Shown piece by piece: positions 1 to 5,948 of a stretch of DNA of 5,948 nt. The translations under genes and the position numbers were made by a program. This stretch comes from Bacteroidota bacterium (GTDB lineage Bacteria; Bacteroidota; Bacteroidia; Flavobacteriales; Flavobacteriaceae), in NCBI GenBank assembly GCA_947468985.1, contig CANINJ010000129.1:1-5948 (forward strand), given 5' to 3'. Below the pieces are notes generated by a model. It was given only the letters and a program-made list of their open reading frames with translations. It made no database searches and had not been told where the DNA came from. Each line of letters starts with the position of its first letter. Position 1 is the stretch's first letter.

Positions 1-3000
1 AGGCAAGAGTAGGATTGGCTCCCGTTTTACAATAGGTAGCTGAATTATAATTAAAGGTTGCTACTGGCAATGCTGTAATTGTAACTTGCGATGTTGCTAC
101 TACCTGAGCACAACTCCCTGATGCGGCAACTGTATTAGTAACCGTATAAGCACCTGCTGTACTCGCTGCCAAATCAATTGCGCCTGTTGTGGCATTTATG
201 ATTAATCCCGTAGTTGAAGTAAACACACCTGCTCCTCCGCCTCCAGAGAATGTTGGCGATGGATTCGTTGCGTTACTGCAATAAGGCGTTCCTGTATAAC
301 TAAATGTTGCTACTGAAGACAATGAAATTGAAATGGCAAAAGTAGCCGTTACAACCCCACAACCTGCAGACGCTGCAATGGTATTTGTTATTATGTAGTT
401 TCCGGGTGTACTGGTAGATAAATCTATTGCTCCAGCTGAAGTAATTGTAAGTCCAGTCGATGAACTAAATACTCCCGCAACTCCTCCTGCTGTAAAAGCA
501 AGAATTGGATTAGCGCCCGTTTTACAATAGGTAGTTGAATTATAATTAAAGGTTGCTACTGGCAATGCTGTAATTGTAACTTGCGCTGTTGCTACTACCT
601 GAGCACAACTCCCTGATGCGGCAATTGTATTGGTAACCGTATAAGTACCTGCTGTACTAGCTGCCAAATCAATTACGCCTGTTGTGGCATTTATGCTTAA
701 TCCCGTAGTTGAAGTAAACACACCTGCAACTCCGCCTCCAGAGAATGTTGGCGAGGGATTTGAAGCATTTTGACAATAAGGTAAGGCTATATAATTAAAA
801 GTAGCGACTGGCGATGGCGAAATAGTAACTTGCATTGTCGATGGTATCGCACATTGACCTGTAGTAGGGTTAAATGTATATATAGAAGTTCCTAAAGTTG
901 AAGTATTAATAGCCGAATTCCATGTTCCTGTTATTCCTACTGTATTAGTAGAAATGGTTGGAAGTAATGGGGCAACACTATTCTGACAGATATTTGGAAG
1001 TTGTGTGAATGTAGGTGTTGCATTTGCCCTTACAGTAATTATTTGTGAATCCGTCAAAGGTTGCGGACAGATAGCGCTTCCATTAGATGAAGTCGCAGTA
1101 AAAGTATAAGTTCCAACTGCAGTTGGCGTAAAAGTCACAGAAGATCCGGATGTAGCGCTTAAACCAGTAGGAGGTGACCAAACATAAGTGTTATTTCCTC
1201 CAGATACATTTAAATTAGCCGATTGACCTAGGCAAATACTTGCATTTGGAGTTGTGACATCTACCTGTACAGTTTGAATTCCAGAACCCGCTCCAATTAC
1301 ATAATTACAAACATCTCCTGCATAACCATCAATCATCAAATAGTAGGTGTTTCCCGGTGTCAATCCTGTTGCAGTTACAACAGACATTCCTGTTGAATAG
1401 ACTCCCGGATTCCAACAAGTATATGAAGTAACGGTTCCTCTCCCGCAATTTACTGAACTATATACCATCATTTGAACTCCATATCCCAAAGCGGAACTTG
1501 TAACCCAAACATTCAAACTAATTGTACTTGAAGAAGCTATAAAAGATAAAAAAGAATTATTATCAATACTTCCACAAAATGCAGTAGTCAATTCGGGCCA
1601 AGTGTTAACGGTGTATGCTGCCGAAGTGTTTCCACAATATCCATTAAAATTACAAATTGGAACAGCTAACGAACAATCATTTCCTGCGGGAGTAGTATTA
1701 GCGCAAGAAGGGGGCAAAAGAGTAATCCCTTGAATACTTGACCAATCGCTTGAATCAGTTGGAGAACAAACGCCTCTAACATAAAAATCATAGCAACCAG
1801 ACATTAAGTTGCCAATCAGTAATGAATTCGTTGATACAGGCAACCACCCTGTTGCATTTGCAGTTGGAGCTGGAGAACCACATGACAAAGCAATTACTTG
1901 CCACGAAGTTGCTAAACCCGTATTTGTCCATCCTAGAGTAACCGAATTTGAAGTAATCCCAGTAGTTATTAAATTTGTAGGCTGAAGACATGTTGGAGGA
2001 ATACATCTGGCATCAGCAGAAAACAATAAGCTGTTTTGTAGTCCGGTTCCTGGAGCATGAGTATATAAGACAGTCCCTAAAAAACTAGTTATTGAAATAC
2101 CCACTTCCGATGAAAAAGTTCCGCCAGTATTCCAAAATAATTGAAACGGACCAGGGCATAATGGAACTGATACCGTAATTAGCGCTGTTCCTTGTGCTGC
2201 TGTTGGGCCTGTCAGCGTCGCAATTGTTATTCCATTTTGAATTACGCTCATGGTATTTCCATTCCATCCATCACCAAAAGAGTCTCTCATTATAAATCTA
2301 TAATTACACCCAGAATTACAAAGCGGTGTGGAAACAGTTGCGGAAGCAGAAATTCCACTATAATCATTATTGGTACAATCTGCTCTTACATAAAATTTAT
2401 AGCAGGTCCCAGGTGTCAAATTAGAAACATTTACGTTATTTGAATTTGCAGAAATCCAACCTGGAGTTGCTGCAGTTGGTGCTGGAGAAGCACAAGGCAA
2501 ATAAATATATTGCCATGCAGTTGCTATACTATTATCAGGGTTGGAAGGTTGAGTCCAAGTTAAATTAACAGATGTAGTAGTTATTGAAGTGGCAATTAAA
2601 CCACTTGGCATTGTGCATGTAGGCCTGCGTGAACAACCAATGGTTGCAACCCAACCCGCTTTTGTAACCGACCCATCGCTTTTGAAGTTAAAAGTTAAAG
2701 AACCATTAGCACTAGTTGCTGTAAAAGGCCCTGGTAAAGCAGTACCCCAATACGCCCCTGCTAAAGCTGATAACGCACCAAATGCAGAACCAACTGGATT
2801 TGCACTTGAAATTTGTGGAGATGCCGTAGAAGGACCATCGTATACATACATTCCATCGTAAGTGGCTTCTGTATTAAAAGAGGTGAAAGTCACTGTAACT
2901 AAATCACCGGGATTTGTAGGTGAAATGGTAGTGATTATATTTTCATTGATTTGATAGTTGCCAGTAGTTCCTCCAGAATCTACATAATTTCCATTACATC

Positions 3001-3901
3001 CCAGCGGGGCAACTGATGTTGTAAAAGGTAAAAATGTTGCCCAATCACTTGTCGAATAGGTACATATTGATCTAACTCTATATTTATAGTCAGTTAGCGG
3101 AGTTAAAGTATTAATGGGAATGGTATAAGGATTTGTGTTAACAATAATTCCAGTTCCTGTAAAAGTACCTGTTGCGGGGATAATTTCAACCTCCCATTGA
3201 GAACATGGATTACCAGAAGTAGGCCCATTAGAGTTAGTCCAACCCAAAGTTGCACTTGTAGATAATATGGGATTAGCGGTTAATAAAGTTGGAGCTAAAC
3301 ATTTTGACACCAATAAAACATCATCCAAATACCAAGTATCGCCTGAAATAGTAGCTGTAGTTTGAGTATATTCATTTACAAAAGCGATGTAAACAGCTGT
3401 TCCAATCAGTGCAGCTGGAAAATCAACTACTTTCTCTTCATATATATTATATGTTGTACTTATTTGATCTTCAGTCCATTGTTGAATTAGATTAGCAGGT
3501 GCAACATTAAATGCAGCTTCATTAGTTTGATTTGCAACATTTGTTCCGCTAGCAACTCTAACCTGATAAAGTGTGCCTTGATTTCCATTATTCTCTGTTC
3601 TTGCCCAAAAGCGTAATTGCCCATTTGCTGGAATTGTAACTAAAGGAGTAACCAGGTAATCTGTGGAAGTGGTATTAATACCATTATTTTGCCTACTATT
3701 CATTTGAGCGGCACCCAAGCCTGCATGGGCTATAATAGAAGGGCCCCATTGGCGAGATCCAACTGCGTTTTGAAAAACTACCCACCCCGGCGCAGGAGTT
3801 GTAGGCGGAAAAACCGCTCCTTCAAATCCTTCTTGAAGTGTTTGTGAAAATCCAGAAAGGGAAATAAATGATAATAATAGTAATACAGTAATTTTTTTCA
3901 T
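1..3901 (-). CDS. Giant secreted modular adhesin, N-terminal 1300 residues (C-terminus outside window)
   Basis: The frame opens at the ATG at 3901-3899 and has no stop down to base 2, so the gene is cut by the left edge. Residues 1-20 form a signal peptide (MKK, a leucine-rich core, ending GFSQ). Domains I read in order: choice-of-anchor J/cleaved adhesin (about 22-200, closing with DTWYLDDV at 188-195); FN3 (201-300); CUB-like (302-423, YDGMYVYDGPS at 348-358); FN3 (429-525); a module with DSFGDGWNG at 540-548 (528-637); FN3 (638-733); a PPC-like domain (743-870, ending in YYLMIDGYAGDVC); PKD/Ig-like (880-958); Ig-like (961-1029); then 82-83 residue Ig-like modules from 1030 on. No catalytic domain is visible. 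Such proteins in Flavobacteriaceae are usually exported by the Sec system and then the type IX system, and end in a T9SS or gliding-associated C-terminal domain. That signal would lie outside the window, so adhesion and T9SS export are inferred. There is no Shine-Dalgarno sequence. Confidence 0.9.
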   Translation of the reverse strand, partial: MKKITVLLLLSFISLSGFSQTLQEGFEGAVFPPTTPAPGWVVFQNAVGSRQWGPSIIAHAGLGAAQMNSRQNNGINTTSTDYLVTPLVTIPANGQLRFWARTENNGNQGTLYQVRVASGTNVANQTNEAAFNVAPANLIQQWTEDQISTTYNIYEEKVVDFPAALIGTAVYIAFVNEYTQTTATISGDTWYLDDVLLVSKCLAPTLLTANPILSTSATLGWTNSNGPTSGNPCSQWEVEIIPATGTFTGTGIIVNTNPYTIPINTLTPLTDYKYRVRSICTYSTSDWATFLPFTTSVAPLGCNGNYVDSGGTTGNYQINENIITTISPTNPGDLVTVTFTSFNTEATYDGMYVYDGPSTASPQISSANPVGSAFGALSALAGAYWGTALPGPFTATSANGSLTFNFKSDGSVTKAGWVATIGCSRRPTCTMPSGLIATSITTTSVNLTWTQPSNPDNSIATAWQYIYLPCASPAPTAATPGWISANSNNVNVSNLTPGTCYKFYVRADCTNNDYSGISASATVSTPLCNSGCNYRFIMRDSFGDGWNGNTMSVIQNGITIATLTGPTAAQGTALITVSVPLCPGPFQLFWNTGGTFSSEVGISITSFLGTVLYTHAPGTGLQNSLLFSADARCIPPTCLQPTNLITTGITSNSVTLGWTNTGLATSWQVIALSCGSPAPTANATGWLPVSTNSLLIGNLMSGCYDFYVRGVCSPTDSSDWSSIQGITLLPPSCANTTPAGNDCSLAVPICNFNGYCGNTSAAYTVNTWPELTTAFCGSIDNNSFLSFIASSSTISLNVWVTSSALGYGVQMMVYSSVNCGRGTVTSYTCWNPGVYSTGMSVVTATGLTPGNTYYLMIDGYAGDVCNYVIGAGSGIQTVQVDVTTPNASICLGQSANLNVSGGNNTYVWSPPTGLSATSGSSVTFTPTAVGTYTFTATSSNGSAICPQPLTDSQIITVRANATPTFTQLPNICQNSVAPLLPTISTNTVGITGTWNSAINTSTLGTSIYTFNPTTGQCAIPSTMQVTISPSPVATFNYIALPYCQNASNPSPTFSGGGVAGVFTSTTGLSINATTGVIDLAASTAGTYTVTNTIAASGSCAQVVATAQVTITALPVATFNYNSTTYCKTGANPILAFTAGGVAGVFSSSTGLTITSAGAIDLSTSTPGNYIITNTIAASAGCGVVTATFAISISLSSVATFSYTGTPYCSNATNPSPTFSGGGGAGVFTSTTGLIINATTGAIDLAASTAGAYTVTNTVAASGSCAQVVATSQVTITALPVATFNYNSATYCKTGANPTLA
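21..259 (-). repeat. Direct repeat copy 1 (pairs with 516-754)
   Basis: This stretch matches 516-754 at a constant offset of 495 bases without gaps. By direct comparison 229 of 239 positions are identical. It spans the C-terminal part of module 3 and the N-terminal part of module 4. The offset is 165 codons, so the reading frame is kept. Confidence 0.93.
516..754 (-). repeat. Direct repeat copy 2 (pairs with 21-259)
   Basis: This is the second copy of the 495-base-offset repeat. It spans the C-terminal part of module 1 and the N-terminal part of module 2. The ten mismatches to copy 1 fall in nine codons: seven change the amino acid, mostly A/T, A/S, A/V, V/I, I/S and G/V, and two are silent. 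Identity falls off just outside the segment, in the first part of modules 1 and 3. Confidence 0.93.
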
Positions 3902-3951
3902 AAAATGAAAATTTAAAGTTATTTAGGGAATATATTGCTTAATTTAGCATT

Positions 3952-3959
3952 CAAATTTA
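3952..3959 (-). promoter_or_regulatory. Candidate -7 promoter element for the adhesin gene
   Basis: Read on the minus strand this is TAAATTTG, a match to the Bacteroidota -7 consensus TAnnTTTG. It lies about 50 bases upstream of the ATG at 3901. I see no convincing -33 TTTG at the usual spacing; instead the upstream side on the minus strand is a T-rich tract (the A-run at 3961-3978 on the plus strand). In such AT-rich DNA a chance match is possible. Confidence 0.35.
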
Positions 3960-4062
3960 TAAAAAAAAATTAAAAAAACGCCTTTAATCTATTTTTTAAC
4001 TATACTAAACTAATAAATGTTTTATTTATGTTACTATTTCATAAATTTTGAGTCAAATAAAG

Positions 4063-4070
4063 TAGCTTTG
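4063..4070 (+). promoter_or_regulatory. Candidate -7 promoter element for hflX
   Basis: TAGCTTTG fits the Bacteroidota -7 consensus TAnnTTTG. It ends 16 bases before the preferred ATG at 4087, which would leave a leader of only about ten bases. The -33 side is weak: TTTG at 4047-4050 is too close (12 bases), and a TTTC at 4037-4040 has a more acceptable spacing but a poorer match. Confidence 0.42.
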
Positions 4071-4086
4071 CATAAGAAATTTGATT

Positions 4087-5322
4087 ATGTTAGAAAAAGA
4101 TACAAAAAAGATAGAAAAAACGGTAATTGTTGGTATTGTAACCCAAAAGCAAGACGAAGAAAAACTAAAAGAATACCTTGACGAATTAGAATTTTTAACC
4201 TATACTGCTGGCGGTGAAGTTATTAAACGATTTTCTCAAAAAATGGAGCGCCCCAACCCAAAAACTTTTGTTGGAACTGGTAAAATTGAAGAAATCAATC
4301 AATATGTAATAGAAAATGACATTTCGACTGTTATTTTTGACGATGAATTATCCCCTTCACAACAAAAAAATATTTCTAAAATAATAGATTGTAAAATTCT
4401 TGATCGAACACACCTCATCCTAGACATATTTGCCCAAAGAGCGGAAACTTCTTACGCAAGAACACAAGTAGAATTGGCACAATGTCAATATTTACTTCCA
4501 AGATTATCTGGAATGTGGACACACTTGGAACGTCAAAAAGGGGGGATCGGAATGCGTGGCCCTGGAGAAACTGAAATTGAAACCGATCGTCGTATCGTGC
4601 GTGATAGAATTGCTTTATTAAAAGAAAAAATTAAAACAATCGACAAACAAATGGGAGTGCAACGAGGAAATCGGGGCGCAATGGTTCGTGTAGCTTTAGT
4701 TGGTTACACCAATGTTGGAAAATCAACTTTGATGAATGCGGTTGGAAAAAGCGACGTATTTGTAGAAAACAAATTGTTCGCAACATTAGATACAACTGTT
4801 AGAAAAGTGGTGATAAAAAACTTGCCTTTTTTGCTTTCGGATACTGTAGGATTCATTAGAAAATTACCAACTCAATTGGTAGATTCTTTTAAAAGTACGC
4901 TTGATGAAGTTCGGGAAGCCGATTTGTTATTACACGTTGTTGATATTTCTCATCCTGAATTTGAAGACCATATTGAATCTGTAAATCAAACATTGGCAGA
5001 CATCAAAAGCAATAATAAACCTATAATAATGGTTTTTAATAAAATTGATGCTTATAAACATTTGACAATTGAAGAGGACGATTTAATTACTGAAAAGACG
5101 AAAAAGCATTACACTTTAGAAGAATGGAAAACGACTTGGATGAATAATGTTGGGCAAGAGAAAGCCTTGTTTATTTCTGCAACCAACAAAGAAAATTTCG
5201 AAGAATTTCGAGAACGAGTTTATGAAACAGTTCGAGAAATTCATATTACGAGATTCCCATATAATAAGTTTTTATATCCCGATTATAAAGATGCAATCGA
5301 GAAAGAAGACGAAGAAGATTAA
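4087..5322 (+). CDS. hflX: GTPase HflX, ribosome-associated
   Basis: This is a complete 411-residue HflX-family GTPase of the TRAFAC/Obg-HflX group. In other bacteria the family binds the 50S subunit and splits stalled or stress-inactivated ribosomes, using GTP. The N-terminal HflX domain (about 26-114) contains TFVGTGKIEEI (60-70). The middle helical region carries the family signature GGIGMRGPGETE from residue 152. The G domain shows G1 GYTNVGKST (206-214), the G2 region TLDTT (233-237), G3 DTVGF (252-256), G4 NKID (318-321) and G5 SAT (364-366). All key GTP-binding residues are present. About 38 residues between G4 and G5 form an insertion relative to the short loop of many proteobacterial HflX proteins. 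I chose the ATG at 4087: an in-frame TTG at 4081 would only add two residues, and homologues typically begin MLEK. There is no Shine-Dalgarno sequence, as usual in this phylum. The gene is divergent from the adhesin and convergent with the DUF3078 gene, so probably monocistronic. Confidence 0.96.
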   Translation: MLEKDTKKIEKTVIVGIVTQKQDEEKLKEYLDELEFLTYTAGGEVIKRFSQKMERPNPKTFVGTGKIEEINQYVIENDISTVIFDDELSPSQQKNISKIIDCKILDRTHLILDIFAQRAETSYARTQVELAQCQYLLPRLSGMWTHLERQKGGIGMRGPGETEIETDRRIVRDRIALLKEKIKTIDKQMGVQRGNRGAMVRVALVGYTNVGKSTLMNAVGKSDVFVENKLFATLDTTVRKVVIKNLPFLLSDTVGFIRKLPTQLVDSFKSTLDEVREADLLLHVVDISHPEFEDHIESVNQTLADIKSNNKPIIMVFNKIDAYKHLTIEEDDLITEKTKKHYTLEEWKTTWMNNVGQEKALFISATNKENFEEFRERVYETVREIHITRFPYNKFLYPDYKDAIEKEDEED

Positions 5323-5327
5323 ACACC

Positions 5328-5365
5328 AACCCTTTAATAATAACTATTAAAGGGTTTTATTTTTT
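5328..5365 (+). terminator. Intrinsic terminator after hflX
   Basis: A perfect 12-base inverted repeat (arms 5328-5339 and 5345-5356, AACCCTTTAATA and its complement) encloses a five-base loop. It is followed by a T-rich tract interrupted by one A (5357-5365). It begins six bases after the hflX stop. Read on the minus strand, the hairpin follows the stop of the DUF3078 gene but lacks a run of T after it, so termination in that direction would be weaker. Confidence 0.88.
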
Positions 5366-5366
5366 A

Positions 5367-5948
5367 TTAAAATCCAAAATTTACAGCCAATCCAAAAACT
5401 TGACGCGTTTGAAATCCTTGAAAAGCATTATCGTCATAAATGGCTTGCATCGATAAATTAGTTGATAAATATCGGTTAATTTTCATTACAATATTTACTT
5501 GATAATCCAAATCTATGTTTTCAGGTTTGTCGATATAATTGGAGTAAACACTTACAATGTTCTCAAGCGAAACATTTGTCATTAAATTAAATTTATAATA
5601 TCCTGAGCCATAAAAACCAAGTTCGTATCTTAAATTTTTCCCTTCTTCAACACCAAAATAACCTTTGTTTGGAACTGTAAAATCAGAATTTACTATTGTA
5701 ATTTTTGAGGTTAATGGCGCAAGATTGAATTTTACATTATTCGATTTTTTCCATAACATTCCAGGCCCAAAAGTTAAATATCCAGGCGATAATAAATTGG
5801 TGGTTTCTGTTCTGATTTCGGCGCCATTTGCATCTTTTCCATAAATATAGCCTTTTGCAATTTGTGTTTTAAAATTCAAAATAGCAGAATAATACCAAAG
5901 TCCTTTTGCTTTTTTACCCAAAAGCGAGTTCAATTCCAATCGGTCGTC
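5367..5948 (-). CDS. DUF3078-family protein, C-terminal part (start outside window)
   Basis: The frame is open from the right edge (5948) to the TAA at 5369-5367, giving the last 193 residues. The in-frame TTG at 5939 is not a convincing start: coding continues upstream of it as DDRLELNSLLGKKA, so the true start lies past the edge. The sequence resembles the C-terminal half of DUF3078 proteins, which are widespread in Bacteroidota: LGKKAKGLWYYSAILNFKTQ, then SPGYLTFGPGM, LAPLTSKITIVN, YFGVEEGKNLRYELGFYGSGY, and QAIYDDNAF near the end. Alternating hydrophobic/polar strands and a C-terminal phenylalanine (AVNFGF) fit an outer-membrane beta-barrel. Its substrate and role are unknown. It converges on hflX with only 44 bases between the stop codons, and the hflX terminator lies in that gap. 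Confidence 0.82.
   Translation of the reverse strand, partial: DDRLELNSLLGKKAKGLWYYSAILNFKTQIAKGYIYGKDANGAEIRTETTNLLSPGYLTFGPGMLWKKSNNVKFNLAPLTSKITIVNSDFTVPNKGYFGVEEGKNLRYELGFYGSGYYKFNLMTNVSLENIVSVYSNYIDKPENIDLDYQVNIVMKINRYLSTNLSMQAIYDDNAFQGFQTRQVFGLAVNFGF

Larger units (their letters stand above)
1..814 (-). repeat. Array of 82-83 residue Ig-like modules in the adhesin
   Basis: Four consecutive modules are visible, the last one cut by the edge. Each opens with a (S/L)(P/S)VATF(N/S)Y motif; the second motif residue falls at protein residues 1031, 1114, 1196 and 1279, giving periods of 83, 82 and 83 residues. Each complete module carries a YC near its start, GVF(T/S)S(T/S)TGL in the middle, an IDL(A/S)(A/T)ST(A/P)G stretch, and a second cysteine in the IAASxxC region. 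That suggests one disulfide per module, as expected for an exported beta-sandwich. Modules 1 and 3 resemble each other, as do 2 and 4, so the array is built from a two-module unit. Modules of this kind are common in Flavobacteriaceae surface proteins, where they act as stalks or spacers; that role is inferred here. Confidence 0.88.

Noticed and set aside
1..814. CRISPR-like or mobile-element repeat
   Set aside because: The repeats are long (495-bp offset), in frame and coding for Ig-like modules. There are no short repeat-spacer units, transposase or terminal inverted repeats.
1788..2267. Two short minus-strand open frames (1788-2006 and 2085-2267)
   Set aside because: They are on the same strand as the adhesin but in another frame, inside its continuous coding sequence. 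The adhesin frame gives recognisable domains there; these do not.
2192..2443. Plus-strand open frame of 83 codons
   Set aside because: It is antisense to the DSFGDGWNG and FN3 region of the adhesin; its low-complexity Cys/Ile/Thr composition is typical of a shadow frame.
2589..2861. Plus-strand open frame of 90 codons
   Set aside because: It lies wholly inside the CUB-like and FN3 coding region of the minus-strand adhesin, and its codons mirror the opposite strand. It has no promoter or recognisable domain.
3941..3957. Short inverted repeat AATTT/AAATT in the intergenic region as an operator
   Set aside because: Five-base AT-only arms are expected by chance in such AT-rich DNA.
4081..4086. 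TTG at 4081 as the hflX start
   Set aside because: It adds only two residues (M-I) before the ATG at 4087, whose MLEK start fits the family better.
5147..5350. Plus-strand open frame overlapping the 3' end of hflX
   Set aside because: It is a shifted frame of the conserved HflX C-terminus and runs into the terminator hairpin; the HflX frame is clearly the coding one.

Overview
This AT-rich window most likely comes from a member of the Flavobacteriaceae (Bacteroidota), close to Flavobacterium. Four things point there: a secreted mosaic adhesin with Flavobacterium-style Ig-like and FN3 modules and a signal peptide ending in FSQ; a DUF3078-type outer-membrane protein; an HflX with the Bacteroidota-style C-terminal region; and TAnnTTTG promoter elements with no Shine-Dalgarno sequences.

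Layout. Bases 1-3901 (minus strand) are one uninterrupted reading frame of 1300 codons. It is the N-terminal part of a giant secreted modular surface protein whose C-terminus lies beyond base 1. From the N-terminus it has a signal peptide, a choice-of-anchor J (cleaved-adhesin) domain, FN3, a CUB-like domain, FN3, a DSFGDGWNG module, FN3, a PPC-like domain, two Ig/PKD-like domains, and an array of 82-83 residue Ig-like modules. Within the array a two-module, 495-bp unit is tandemly duplicated. A short AT-rich divergent intergenic region (3902-4086) holds candidate promoters for both flanking genes. Bases 4087-5322 (plus strand) encode a complete HflX ribosome-associated GTPase, followed by a strong intrinsic terminator (5328-5365). 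Bases 5367-5948 (minus strand) are the C-terminal part of a DUF3078-family predicted outer-membrane beta-barrel protein whose start lies past the right edge.

The three genes do not form an operon: adhesin and hflX are divergent, and hflX and the DUF3078 gene are convergent. No functional link between them is visible. The adhesin and the barrel protein belong to the cell envelope or exterior, while HflX acts on ribosomes in the cytoplasm. I see no RNA gene, insertion sequence, CRISPR array or phage gene, and no clear new multi-gene system. The most unusual content is the modular architecture and recent internal duplication of the adhesin.
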